Assembly: GCA_907165135.1 (NCBI GenBank)
Contig: OU015569.1
Coordinates: 1,302,001 to 1,366,000, forward strand
DNA from: Oikopleura dioica
Taxonomy: Eukaryota > Chordata > Appendicularia > Copelata > Oikopleuridae
Length of the DNA: 64,000 nucleotides
Reading direction: 5' to 3'
In this document: piece after piece, positions 11,045 through 22,123 of the stretch
Layout: every line of letters begins with the position of its first letter
Numbering within the stretch: position 1 is the stretch's first letter
Made by a program: the position numbers and the translations under genes
The notes under the pieces: model-generated
The model's database searches: none
Told to the model about the DNA's origin: nothing
What the model saw: only the letters and a program-made list of their open reading frames with translations

Positions 11045-12674
11045 TTAAGTTACAACTGGGTCGACTTCGCTTGGGTGTCGTTCAACGCCTGTTCCAAAGG
11101 CGTTTCCTGTCATTGATGTGGTGTCGTAGTTCCAGGCAAAAGAGTACTCCCAGTCGGCTATGAAATGATAATTATTTGTGAAAGAATGGAATGAGACTTA
11201 CCTTCAGTTCGTGGCTGCCAGTCGTAGTTGCAGTTGTGCTCAGTGTTGCAGCACTGAGTGCATAAACTTGTCTCTTTCAAGCCGTTTTTGAAGTCGACGG
11301 GGGTTCGGATGCCGAGGAAGTCGGAATAGTCGGCGTCGACGAAGAGTCCAGTTTGAGCATTGGTCGAGGTGAAACTGGTTCCAGTTCCAGTGGCAGAGGC
11401 GCCTCCATAGATGATGTTAGTGATCCAGCCGAGATTGGTGCTAGGCCATTCGTAGAGCGCAACATCGTATGGTCGTCGACCAACTTTGTCGATCATAGCA
11501 GTGTTATCTCCTGGCCAGCATTGTCGTCCAGCTTTAACGAGGAAATTCTGGTACTTTTGCATGTAGCAAGCCTGAATGAGGTTAGAGACCTTTTGAGATA
11601 GATTTATTTACCTGAGCTTGTTTGCATCCAGCTCGCACTTGCGTCACGTAGCCCCAAGTGCGTCTTTCTTCGATAAAGCAAGTGCCAGAAGAATATTCGC
11701 ATGATTTCTGATTGAGACTGTTGCTGCAGGTGGCGTAAAGGTTTTCGCCAGTTTTGTCAGCTTTGGTCGGATCAGAGGGATCGACAAGTTTGAATGTTCC
11801 GCTGTCTTTGTCCCAGACCATTTCGCGTTGAACATCACAAACGTGACATTTGAGCTTTGCCGGATCGTGAATCTCGGATGTGGCGTTGTTCTTGCTGCTG
11901 TCGATGCCTTCGTGCCATCTGTAGCTTGAGTAGTAGTTAGCGTCTGCGGTGCCTGGAATGGTGCCTGTTCCGGTTCCTGCTTCATCAAAATTTGTGTCGA
12001 AGTTTGTTGCTGTTGCGTCTGCGATACTTGCAAACTGGCCAGTTCCGCCTCCAAGTTCCCATGATGAATCAAAGTTGCTTCCTACCCACGAGTTGCCAGC
12101 AGCTGAGAAGCTAGTCCCGTGATCAACTCCCCACGAGTCCGCGACAACGCTTTGACCAGCATCAACATTCCAGGGTGAGTCTTTCCATGCTGATGACCAC
12201 GTGGATCCTTTGCTTAGTCCGATTTTTCCGCCTTCCCCGTCAGTTGGCGAAAGATTGCTGTTTACTTTTCCTGAACTGTCGGTTTGTGCTTGTTGAACTT
12301 GGCCCCACTGGCGATTCATTGTTTCCCAATACTGGTTGAGCTTGTCCGAGTGGTCTCCAGATCGAGCATAGAGCATTTTGTCATTCGAGTAAAGAAGTTC
12401 AGCGAATGATTGGAGAGACGGCATGTAATCGTAATCGCTCCCCCAGCTCTCTGCACGATCTGCATCGTGCTCAACGTCGAAAGAGTCGAGCATTTGAGCG
12501 GATAAAGCAGCAAAATATTCCATTGTCGATGCGGTCGTCTCTACTGTTGTTGTTGGCTCTTGTGTTGTTGGGGCTTCTGTTGTTGTTTTGCGCGTAACTC
12601 TAGGTTTTCTTGTGGTTCTTTTCGTTGTTGTTGTCGTTGTCGTCGTTGAAGTTGTGGTAGTCGTTGTACTCGTT

Positions 12675-12712
<38 letters not shown>

Positions 12713-14163
12713 TGTTGTTGTTGTTGTCGTGGTTGTTGTGGTGGTTGAAGTTGTTGTTGGGATTTCTGTTGTGGTTGTTTCTGGAACAGTAGTTTCCATA
12801 AGTGTCGACGTACTCGTAATTGTAGTTGTAGATGTAGTCGTAGTTGTTGTTGACGTTGTTGTTGAAGTTGTTGTCGTACTAGTTGTTGTCGTGCTAGTAG
12901 TAGTTGTAGTAGTAGTCGTCGAAGTAGTTGTCGTAGTAGTCGTTGTACTAGTTGTTGTAGAAGTTGTTGAAGAGGTAATCGTCGTCGTCGTAAGGATCGG
13001 AGTAGTAGATGCAACAGGTGTTGTAAGTTCAATAGAATCAGTCTTGCTAGATGATTCTCCCAAGGAGAAAAAGTCCGAACCTGTCAGCTGAGAAAAGTAG
13101 TCTTCTTGGTAGAGATCGAAATTAAAGGGTTCGAATTCTTTGTCAGGGACCTCTTCTACGTCGATGTCGTTGGATTCTAGGTAATCTGAAAAATCTTCTT
13201 CGTAGAGCGAGTAGAGCATGTCAGAAATTGAAGAAGAAACAGGACTGAATAGTCCTTCTCCGCCATCGACAAAACCAAATCCTTCGCCATATTCGTAAGA
13301 AACAAGATCTTGCTCTGAGAATTGCTCAAATATTTCGAATTTCTGGTTGGCCTGTTTTGTTGTTGTTGTCGTCGTAGTCGTCGTAGTCGTCGTCGTTGTA
13401 GATGCTTTTGTGGTCGTGATGGAAGTACAGCCAGTATATTTCGAGTTGAGCTGCGGATTAAGTCCGTTTCCTTCGAAGCCGTTCGGGCAAATGCACTCGT
13501 AGTGACCGTAAAGGTTATTGCAATAAGCGTTCGCTACGCATGCGTGACTTCCATTTGTGCACTAGAATTTGGCCTCAAGCTTTGTCAACGATACCAGTTC
13601 TTACCTCATTGATATCTCTACATTTATTTCTCAAGATTTCAAAGCCAGACTCGCAGGTACACTCGTAGGAGCCAACAGTATTCACACAGACCTTATTTCC
13701 ACAAGGGTTTTTGTTCGCACTGCACTCGTTCTTATCCACACAACTGTTCTTACCATCGCCCTCAAAGCCTTCTCGGCATGTGCAAATGTATCCATCGTCG
13801 ACATTTTGACATTCGGCGTATTGATGGCAGCTATATCTTTTCATTAAATAAAACACGCTAGAAAATATCTCTGATCTTACTTGAATTTCGAGCATTTTCC
13901 GGGGGATATTGCGCTTTCAGCAGCAACCGGGCTCTTCTTTTTCTTTTTCTCTCGATTTTTCTCGGAGGTCTTGCGTTATTATTGCCCATGGACATTGCTA
14001 TCATTTGCTCAAGCATGGATCCACTTGGAGCGGCGAACATTGCGCTGTAGTCGACATCGATGAGGCTGTCTTGGGAGAAGTTCCTTCCTTTGGCTCGTTT
14101 TCTCTCTCTCCTTTGCGACAGAACATTGGACGTGAGGTAAAAGATGATATACTGTAGCTTCAT
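11045..14163 (-). CDS. Secreted EGF / Thr-rich mucin-like / Cys-rich protein, 983 aa
   Basis: Likely extracellular matrix or house/cuticle glycoprotein. Exons: 14163-13877, 13836-13605, 13561-11612, 11571-11202, 11157-11045; 984 codons in frame. Signal peptide MKLQYIIFYLTSNVLS, then a very basic stretch (RKIERKRKRRARLLL). Three EGF-like modules follow, two with calcium-binding starts (VDKNEC, DINEC). About residues 360-505 are nearly pure Thr, encoded by an imperfect ACN array, and would be heavily O-glycosylated. The C-terminal ~210 residues form a Cys-rich module starting CHVCD and containing CTQCCNTEHNC, somewhat like Ly6/uPAR domains. The first intron (13876-13837) must begin GA and end AG to keep frame. 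An oikosin-like role is speculative. Confidence 0.8.
12540..13010. repeat. Imperfect trinucleotide (GTN) array encoding poly-Thr
   Basis: On the plus strand this reads as runs of GTT, GTA and GTC; on the coding strand it is ACA/ACT/ACG/ACC, all threonine. The pure GTA run near 12675-12711 is a microsatellite, whereas the rest mixes synonymous codons, which suggests selection to keep threonine. A shorter array of the same kind is at 13355-13400. Confidence 0.85.
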
Positions 14164-14872
14164 ATTGAGTGAATAAAGCTTATATCCGCCTCTTATCGAC
14201 ACGTGATAATTCTAGTCTTCTGTTGTGATGGAAAAGGGTCTTTTATCTGGCAAAAATAGACGGAAACTTTCAACTCAAAATATCTCGTCACCCGTCATCA
14301 CGGTTCTAAATGGTTATTCTTAAGGGAAACATATGTGGGGAGAATTTCCATCACGGGCCTGGTCCCAGCCTTGGTGCTGGTTTGAAAATGACTTGAACGA
14401 AGCTGTGGTGGTGATTTAAGAAGATCAGCGGCAAATATTATGCCTCGCTGCGGTCGCAATTGTATATATCGCATGTTTGGCAAGGTCCTGGAAGATTACA
14501 CATTTTCAGCGGAACTTTTAATTTTATAATGCACGAGACCTTTATTCGAAAAAAACGTTTAGTCTCCACTTGGCCTAGCTCGCCCAAAATATTAATATTG
14601 CGGGTGATAAATAATCCAATCTCAGATCGCCTAAGTTGGTATCGTAAAAATTCAATTTTCGAATTAAATCATCGGTTTTTGGAAAAGAAATGAGCTTGCA
14701 TTGCTTGGCTTTACGAAATTAAGAAGCTGCAATTATCATTTTTTCCCGGGGGCCGCACAAATATTTGAGAACAGTTCAAATATGTGTCATATTTTTTATT
14801 ATTTCTTCGCAGTGCTTTGAATAAACACCGGACGAGTTGTATCAAGCTTTTTTACAAAGAAGATAATTGAGA
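14164..14872. other. Intergenic between divergent genes
   Basis: About 710 bp between the EGF-protein start (-) and the cytosolic sulfotransferase start (+). It presumably contains both promoters. AT-rich, with a short GC patch near 14745 (CCCGGGGGCC). No coding sequence I can support. Confidence 0.4.
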
Positions 14873-15941
14873 ATGAACGCGGCTGAAGAAGAAAAGAACT
14901 TGGAAGGGCTCATAAAACTTGGTTTTATGAAAATGCTCGATGGTTTTCCAGGTAGTCATAAACAGCGTATTTCTCGCTTCAAGGTTTTTATTCGCAATTT
15001 CTAGTTCGCGCTAGCGTGGAGGAAAAAGTAATCCGCGAACTTCAATCGATGAGCCTTCCGTCCAACACTGTAATTGTCGCTGGATATCCAAAGACTGGCA
15101 GCCATTTCCTTCTTCAAATTCTTGGCCAGTTGAAGTTCCAGCGGCTCTACGACATTGGCGAAGGGTATTTGACCATCGCACGAATAAGACAATGGTAAAT
15201 AAACTATTTAGGGATGCAAAGTGCACATCGCTTCCACTCGAGTTCCAAGAGTTCCCGGCTCTAGAAACGATGATTAATGCCGTCAAAGCTGACCCTTCTA
15301 CCAACTTTGTCTTCAATCACTCTCACGCTTATCCATCTCATTTGCCCAAAAATGCGAAAGTTTTGTACATTTCGAGGGACATCCGCGCTGTCGCCGTCTC
15401 TGGCTATCATTTCTTCGGCTCAATGGAAAAGTACAAGGTCATGTTTGAACACTACAACATCAAAAGCGCCGACGACTACGCCAATATTGTCTTTCAAGGA
15501 AAATCTTCTTATGGGTAAGTTCAGTTCTTTGCTTCAACGTGAATTTGAATCTCTAGGAACATGGACCGATACGACAAGTTGTGGAGAGAAGCAGCAGCAA
15601 AAGAGCCTGAACGGATTCATACAGTTACATTTGAAGACTTGAAGGTCAACTTACAACGAAACGTCGAAGAAATCGTCAAATTCCTCGGCCTGGAAAACGT
15701 CGATATTCCAAAAGTAGTGGACGGCAGTCAGTTCAAGAGCCACGACGCCAACTTCCACAAAGACGCAAAAATCACGGACACAGCTTCGAGCAGCGAAACA
15801 CTCATCAAGGTTGAAAGCTAAACAGCTTAAAGGATTCTAACTGTGAATTTTTAGCGAAAAGGCGAAGTGGATAGCTGGAAGAGAGAACTCACCAAAGATT
15901 CCTTGTCGCTTTACGCAACGCTTTTTCCTGAGCGCAACTAA
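14873..15941 (+). CDS. Cytosolic sulfotransferase (SULT family), 293 aa
   Basis: PAPS-dependent sulfotransferase acting on small molecules in the cytosol. Exons: 14873-14951, 15005-15164, 15212-15514, 15557-15809, 15855-15941; 294 codons, the usual SULT length. The 5'-phosphosulfate loop is VIVAGYPKTGSHFLLQILG, close to the SULT consensus YPKSGTTW. The 3'-phosphate region is VLYISRDIRAVAVSGYHF, and the C-terminal KGEVDSWKREL matches the KGxxGDWKN dimer/PAPS signature. The intron at 15165-15211 is 47 nt, typical here. No signal peptide. Substrate not predictable. Confidence 0.9.
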
Positions 15942-16091
15942 ATCGTTGTTTGCGCTTGTTTGGATCTGGCAATTTCCTTTTTGCAAAAAACTGTGAAACT
16001 TCAAAGAATCGCGTTTTAACAATCCATGCAACATCAAAAAAAACAAACAATTTTCTTTGGAAAAGTTTTTTTATTCGATTGATGACCAAAA

Positions 16092-17535
16092 CTACATGTT
16101 TTCTTTTAGGATCGAAACTATATTATCAAACAGTCTTCTGTGTTCTTGAGCTTCCTTGAGTTTTTGCTCCTAAATCGCTAATTTTCAAATGAAAACGCGC
16201 GAAATGTACCTTTGTTTCGTTCCTGCTCCATTTGACGAGTAATTTCAAGGGTCCGTATGCCATCACAGATTGCGTAACAACAGGAACTTCCGGTAAAACA
16301 GCCATGTGTCCGGAATGAAGAAAGTCAAGTTTTTGAACATTCGGTAGACCTTCTAAAAAGAGCTCAGAGATTTCCATTGAATGAGCTTGAGACGGGGCAA
16401 GATGAGGATCATCAAGTGGCTAGAATAGTTTCAAAAAAGATAGGGATCGTAAGAAATACCTGAAAGTGGAAGATCTTCGGAATATTCTTGAGCGGAAATC
16501 CTGTCTGTTTGATTTTCGCCGCCTCATCGTAATTTATTTGCCATTTTTCTTCATCATCCATTTTGAAAAGAAAATCGTCGGGTCCATGAAGAACTCCGAA
16601 TGTTCCCCAAGTCGGGCTAATGAATCCATCATCTGTGAATGTAAAAAGATGCGTAACAAGCGGCAAACTATCGGCCGACGCCGCCAACTCCATCTTTTTG
16701 AAGATGTTATTTCCATAGGATAAGTCACACGCGATTGGGGCTGGAATTGAGCCCGCTTGAGTGACAGTGAGCTCGACAAGTTCCGGGCAGATTGATGCAA
16801 AGCCAAGTGCGATGTCAGCTCCTTTGCATTGGCCAACAACAGCTAGACGATCCCCGTAGCATTTTTCATGCGCGAGAAGAGTTTTTGCGGCGCTTTCGAA
16901 GTACTCCAATGAAAGGAGGTTCTTCTTCATGAAGTTTTCATTCCCGTATTTCTGAACTGATGAAACATATTTATCTGATTGGTGATCAATTAATTGAAGA
17001 CTAGCTCTAACTTTAAGATAAGAACACACTTACCATTGTAACCGACTTCCATCACAACAAAACCTTCTCTTGCCAGTCTTATTGCTCGTGCATCTTGAAT
17101 ATGATTTAATGATCCGTTGATATGCAGCACTCCTGGAGCTGTTTTGCAATTTTCTGGGTAAAAAAGATTCGCTACCAGGCCATTTTCGCGGATTTCTTCT
17201 TTCACGATATCATCCCCGACTCCGGAAGCTCCTGTGATGGTTTCTTCTAATGTTCCTAGTTTGATTTTGAGCTTGGCCGTTTCAAATTCTTCCAGAATAA
17301 ATGGATCGTAACTTTTCTCTGTTTGCGCCAAGGAAATCATATCCGCCACCATCATTTCGCTCAAATGGACTCTCCCAAATTGATCCGTTTTAACTGTAGT
17401 TTCATAGGCGAAACAGGAGTTGACTGTATCAAAGTAATTCAGGCTTAACTTTAGGTCGCTTTTTGGAACTAATCCGGTTGCAAAAAGTGGGAATCTCTTT
17501 CCAAAAAGAAGCTTTTTCGGTAATTTCAATGACAT
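16092..17535 (-). CDS. BAAT / acyl-CoA thioesterase family enzyme, 428 aa
   Basis: Alpha/beta-hydrolase that transfers or hydrolyses acyl groups from acyl-CoA. Exons: 17535-17034, 16956-16460, 16419-16210, 16169-16092; 429 codons. The N-terminal half is the beta-sandwich domain; the hydrolase core begins around GVLHINGSLN. The nucleophile elbow is AVVGQCKGADIALGF: Cys sits where thioesterases have Ser (GxSxG), as in bile acid-CoA:amino acid N-acyltransferase. The catalytic His is probably in FLHSGHMAVLPEVP. This favours N-acyltransferase over thioesterase activity, by analogy. The gene is tail-to-tail with the sulfotransferase at 14873. Confidence 0.82.
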
Positions 17536-17944
17536 TTTGAAGGAAAAAAATGTTGTTGATTAATTTCGTAGCTCGGAAAAATGGGAGGGAAAAGCAAATA
17601 TTTGAAGTAACAGGCAACATGTCCGAAAGGAGATTGAAGTTATTTTACAACAATATTTATTTCGAATAATCGATAAAAAAACTATTGTTATCAAAGACGA
17701 ATTCTGAAAGCCATTTGTTCTTCAAAAAGAATAAATGAGATTCATTGTGTGGAAGTTGTTTCAAAAGTCAACGCTTTGGTTTTCAAAGACCGACGGAATA
17801 AACATTTATTTACCTGTTTTGTTGCAAGTTTTTGTTTGTTGCTCAAGCAATACTTCTCGAGCTATAAAAGGGGTTCGTCATTTTCGTTCACTTTCGAAAA
17901 CTCGAAATTGAACACTCAAAACTTGAAAAAAAATAATTTCAAGG
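17536..17944. other. Intergenic between divergent genes
   Basis: About 410 bp of AT-rich sequence between the BAAT-like start (-) and the next plus-strand gene; presumed promoters of both. A TATA-like TATAAAAGG occurs near 17864, about 80 bp before the ATG at 17945. Confidence 0.4.
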
Positions 17945-18419
17945 ATGATTTTTACGCATAATGTAGACGGAGAAATTATTCGCTACAGAATAGTTTTCAA
18001 GAAACAGAAATATACGACGTCTCGAGTAGTCTCGAGCAAACCGCCGAAGAAAAGTCCAATCGGAAATCGTAAAAAGAGACCGCTACGACGTAAAAACTCA
18101 CTGATACGAAAGCAAACTGCCTATGTGGAACCCGACTTGAAATTTGAAGAGTTCGTCAAAGCGTTGCACTGGATTGTGCTACGACTAATCTATCGTCCGG
18201 TTAGCCCCACAAACCGTTCCAAAGTTGATAGTTTTTTACATCAACAGTTTTTTAGCGAAGACTTTTTTCGATGGCTAATGGCGGATGGAGAATACGACAA
18301 TCTTGCTTCTGCCCACAAAAATCTGACAAGTCATATCTCCGATGCCTGCTCAGCCTTTTCCACACAAGCCTGGAACAAAAACTTTAAAACAACGGTTCGC
18401 GCAGAGTTCGAAATCCCGC

Positions 18420-18602
18420 GTTTGCCCGGGGGAAGATACGGGCACGGGCAAGAAAGTGAAGATTCCCGAGGGCAAAAGCGGTCACGGGCAAAAAAACGAA
18501 TTTTCCCGCGGGCCAAGCGGGCACGGGCACAAGAAAAAATATTCCCGCGGGCAAATTCGGGCACGGGCAAGATTCCCGCGAGCTTAAATGGGCACGGGCA
18601 GA
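18420..18602. repeat. GC-rich minisatellite, left arm of the hAT-like element
   Basis: Units of about 33-36 bp built around CCCGCGGGCAAG and CGGGCACGGGCA alternating with A-rich spacers. The same units occur reversed at 20098-20345. It is open in all frames, which explains several spurious Arg/Gly-rich ORFs. Confidence 0.8.
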
Positions 18603-18714
18603 TTCAATGCACCTCATGAAAAAGTGTTTAAACTATTTAAATAGCGTGGAAATAGACACCAAATACTTGAGGGAGTATATTGAAAACTAATCTGAACTAA
18701 TCAGAACTGTTATG

Positions 18715-19305
18715 TCATGTTTTTTTAAGGCTAACGAAGTTTTCCAGCCCATTTCCGCCTTATAGACCCCCGAACGTTATACCTTTACATATCAACAGAA
18801 AATTTTAATAACTTTAACGGTTCAAAATTCTAGAAAACTCCACTTCCGGTCGGTTCTAGAGCCCGAAGTTGACGTAATTTAGGTGTTATGGTGAAGTGTG
18901 ACCTATCAAATTGATGGTCAGACGATTTCCTATCATTTTAGACCAAGAATCAAGACCAACCGCGGTAAAATAAACCGGAAAAAATGAAAAAAAATTCATC
19001 ACTTTATGCCATTTTTTACATAATTTTAACGGTCGGTTTGACCAGGTTTGGGACTGTTTCTTCTGAAATATTGATTTTAGGATCACCCAAAATCTTCTGA
19101 GCATAAATTTGATAGGTCACACTCTACCATTTTAACTAAGTTTCGTCAACTTCCGGCTCTAGAATCGACCAGAAGTGGAGTTCTCTAGAATTTTAAACCG
19201 TCAAAGTTTTTAAAATTTTCTGCTGATTCTAAAAAAGTATGGTGTTCGGGGGTCTATAAGGCGGAAGTGGGCTGGAAAACTTCGTTGACCTTAAAAAAGC
19301 ACGTC
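18715..19305. mobile_element. Fold-back element nested in the hAT-like element
   Basis: The block at 18722-18775 (AACGAAGTTTTCCAGCCC, then CGCCTTATAGACCCCCGAAC) returns inverted at 19245-19297. Inner blocks (CACTTCCGGTCGGTTCTAG; GTGTGACCTATCAAATT) also return inverted, so nearly the whole length is palindromic. No coding capacity. Exact ends not defined. Confidence 0.7.
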
Positions 19306-19543
19306 TATATGCAAAAATAAACTCATGGACGATGTGCAATGCACATTGTGCATTGGTAAAGTGTGACCTTTTTTTGACTTGGAAGATTTTGAGTCATCAG
19401 TATATCAGAAGAGAGAGTTCCAAACAAGGCCGAAGCGACCGGTAAAATTATGAAAAAAAGGCATAAATTGATCATTTTTTTTCAGTTTTAACCGGTTGGC
19501 TTGACAGCGATCGGGATTGATTATTCTCTTAAATGATAAGTTG

Positions 19544-19964
19544 GAGTGGTCTCCGTTTGCCCAAGTCGCCGTTTGCCAAACTTGGGGAAACAAACTTGGC
19601 TTCTCAAACGTTAATCCTGACTTCTTCAACGCCAATCCTGGCTTCACCAACTTCAATCATGTCTTCTCCACTATCATTAATATTATATCAATTATGGTTT
19701 TTCCAACGTCGATTCTGGGTCTACATCGTCAATCCTAGCTTCACTGACTTCAATCATGGCTTCTCTAATGTCAGTCCCGAGTTCTCCAACGCGAATCCCG
19801 GCTTCGTCAATTTCAATCTAGGCTTTTTCAACGTCAATTGACTGTGGAGAAGCCAATACAACAAAGTTATATGAATCATATAATATGATCAATCAACTTA
19901 ATTAATTCACATCGCCGTTTGCCCAAGTCGCCGTTTGCCCAACTTGGGGAAACGGAGACCACTC
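19544..19964. mobile_element. 421-bp element with 22-bp inverted ends and 21-bp tandem repeats
   Basis: The left end GAGTGGTCTCCGTTTGCCCA is matched by the complement of the right end at 21 of 22 positions. Between them are degenerate 21-bp tandem units of the type AACGTCAATCCTGGCTTC, which read as a Gly-Phe-x-Asn-x-Asn-Pro heptad in one frame. A CGCCGTTTGCCCAA motif is repeated near both ends. No clear target duplication. Confidence 0.65.
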
Positions 19965-20097
19965 GGTCGTAGTTTCTAACTAGCTCCTAAAACTTGCGAT
20001 TTAAAAATCCGAACTGATTCAAGGTCGTTTTTATTTTGTATTCTAATTTTGAAAAATAGGCTTGAGATTTAGCAGTAGAAAAAATTGAAAAAAATGT

Positions 20098-20345
20098 TCC
20101 CCCGGGCTGCCCTCGGGAATATTTCGTGCGGGAACGCGGGCAAACCGCCCGTGCCCGTTTATGCCCGCGGGAATCTTCTCATTCATGCCCGTGCCCGTAT
20201 CTGCCCGCGGGAAAATTTGTTATAGTGCCCGTGCCCGCTTGGCTCGCGGGAAAATTCGTTTTTGTGCCCGTGACCGTTTTTGCCCCCGGGAATCTTCAAT
20301 ATTCTGCCCGTGCCCGCCCGCCCGCCGCCCCCTTGCCCGGGAGCC
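20098..20345. repeat. GC-rich minisatellite, right arm of the hAT-like element
   Basis: Reverse-orientation units of the 18420-18602 array (TGCCCGTGCCCG, CCCGCGGGAA). Together the two arms could form a long hairpin. Confidence 0.8.
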
Positions 20346-20892
20346 GCAAAAATTTCGAACTCTGGGTTCGCGATTACCCGAATTTAGGAGAACCGATAAC
20401 ATCTTTCAACAAAAAATACAAGGTAAAATTGAATTTAGAAAAAAGCTATTGAAAAAAGCAATAACAAATTCTCAAGCGACGATGTTCATGCTGTTCGAAA
20501 GTTACCTCTTGCGATGTTATTGCACGACTTGACGGCACCCCGTACAATGACAATACGATGATGCCAAAAGAAAGAAGAATTCCTCCTGCGGCCACCCTGA
20601 CACTAACAAATTACTGTTGGACAAAGTATGATTCTTTATTCGATAAATTTTTATAATATTTTCTAGTATGAAAAACTATCATCAGAGTTTTCACTTTCGC
20701 AAGCATATTGAGGATGAAATCGCAATCAAGGTGGATGATGAGGCCCGAACTCGAATTCAAGAATCGGATCCTTGTTGTTATCGGATAATGGATCGTCTGG
20801 AAGAGTTTGCAAGGCACAAATACGACCTGTTCGTTGAAATTATGCAGAATGCTGAAATCGGCAGAGTGAGAAAACTGAAGAATATTTCTTGA

Positions 20893-22123
20893 TCACTTTC
20901 TCATCTCTTCCTCATGCTTTTCCTCAGACTCTTGATTTATCAGAATTTTCTTTTATGTTTCCATATTTTCTGTTTTTAACCTTTGCAACAATTCCCTACG
21001 TCTCTGATTTTGAGAACGAATAAAAAACACTCTTCTGAAAACAAACCTTGTTATCCTCCTTATATAATAGTGCATATTCATATTTATAGTATTTAGATCC
21101 TTTGAAAATTTAATAGTTTATAGAAAACGGGGGAGAGGGGAGAGCTTCCAAAGTGATGGTAAAGTTCAGAAGAATAACGAAAAGCAAATGTTGCGCGCCG
21201 TAAAACGAGCGGTATTCTTGTGAGTGGCTTCTTTTACTGTTTCTAGCGCAACTGATCTAAATAGCTCACACTTGACGAGCGTTAAGTCCTACTCAGATGG
21301 CTATCGTTGGATGTTGATAAATCTTGTGGGTTTTTGGGCATTCTAGCGCTCTGAGAAGTCGAATCCGCCAATTGTGATTTGCGCTTGCTATTTGCTCTGC
21401 AGCTAATATTGACAGAGAGAAAGCAAAATGGAAATTTTAAAGGCAGAGATCTGCCTCTCACTTTCGGAAGTTACCGGGGGCCACTAGCAGTCGTAGAGAA
21501 CCTAAACAGAAGAGATGGAGAACTCGACGATCGTAGGAAAGGGAGATGATTTCAGAGTTTTCTTCCTTGTTTGCACTTATCGACAAAAAAACGCACCGTC
21601 ATCTTTGAATTGCATTTCGAAACTAAATTCATCATTCAAACCAAAGAAGTAAAAGACAAACGCTTCCTTACTGGATGCTTGTTTTGAAAGACCTTAGTTT
21701 GTCGAACTTCTTTGGAGTAATTTCGAAATGAAGATCCCAAAGTGACGTTTCATCGTTCCTAAAATTGAAAGTTTGCGCACGATTTTTTCATTGTTTATTT
21801 CTCAAGAAGATTTCTTCCTGAGAATTTCTTCAAGTCTGATCGGCTGATCAATTACCCGATTTGCGATAGCTAGCAATAATTTATTATCCTGCGGGGTTCC
21901 TATCTCACCGTGTGATTACTATTTTTACAACTTCGTTTCACTTATTTTTTCTTTGTTTCACGAATCTTATCCTTTCGAAGGCTTTATTGAAGCGGACGTT
22001 TTTGTGGAAGGAAAGAGTGCGTTATTGAGAATTAACTTGTAAGAGATTTTCGTTGATGATGGCAGATAGACAGCGAGAATGTTTAAACTTGAATCCCCTG
22101 GATAAGAACCAGATATCGCAACT
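20893..22123. other. Intergenic, no gene seen
   Basis: 1.2 kb with no reading frame I would support. It contains a purine tract near 21129 (GGGGGAGAGGGGAGAG) and AT-rich stretches; the last ~300 bp should hold the promoter of the gene at 22124. Confidence 0.4.

Larger units (their letters stand above)
18402..20364. mobile_element. hAT-like non-autonomous element, 1963 bp, 8-bp target duplication
   Basis: Ends are inverted: CAGAGTTCGAAAT at 18402-18414 and its complement at 20352-20364. Both are flanked by GGTTCGCG (18394-18401 and 20365-20372). CAG-start ends with 8-bp duplications are the hAT signature. Both arms carry the same GC-rich minisatellite in opposite orientation. No transposase ORF is visible. 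Two smaller inverted-repeat elements sit inside (18715-19305, 19544-19964). Confidence 0.82.
17945..20892 (+). pseudogene. Unknown gene split by a hAT-like insertion (ancestral 293 aa)
   Basis: I do not recognise the family. Coding pieces: 17945-18401, 20373-20422, 20477-20625, 20667-20892. If the element at 18402-20364 and one copy of the flanking GGTTCGCG are removed, the frame runs unbroken through all four pieces to the TGA at 20890 (294 codons), with canonical introns at 20423 and 20626. The N-terminal ~60 residues are very basic; the middle is helical (KFEEFVKALHWIVLRLIY); the C-terminus has paired cysteines and LEEFARHKYDLFVEIM. As the sequence stands, translation runs into the insertion and ends at 18619 with a repeat-encoded Arg/Gly tail, so this allele should be truncated unless the element is spliced out. 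Confidence 0.65.

Noticed and set aside
12541-13091. Poly-Val (plus) and Leu/Gln-rich (minus) ORFs over the trinucleotide array
   Set aside because: They are other frames of the Thr-coding repeat; the Thr frame alone joins in phase with EGF and Cys-rich exons.
15192-15211. 17-nt intron in the SULT gene
   Set aside because: Two frames at first suggested a 17-nt intron, but an upstream GT gives a normal 47-nt intron to the same acceptor with the frame intact.
18342-18619. Arg/Gly-rich ORFs near 18.4 and 20.2 kb
   Set aside because: They come from the GC-rich minisatellite arms of the hAT-like element, open in several frames on both strands.
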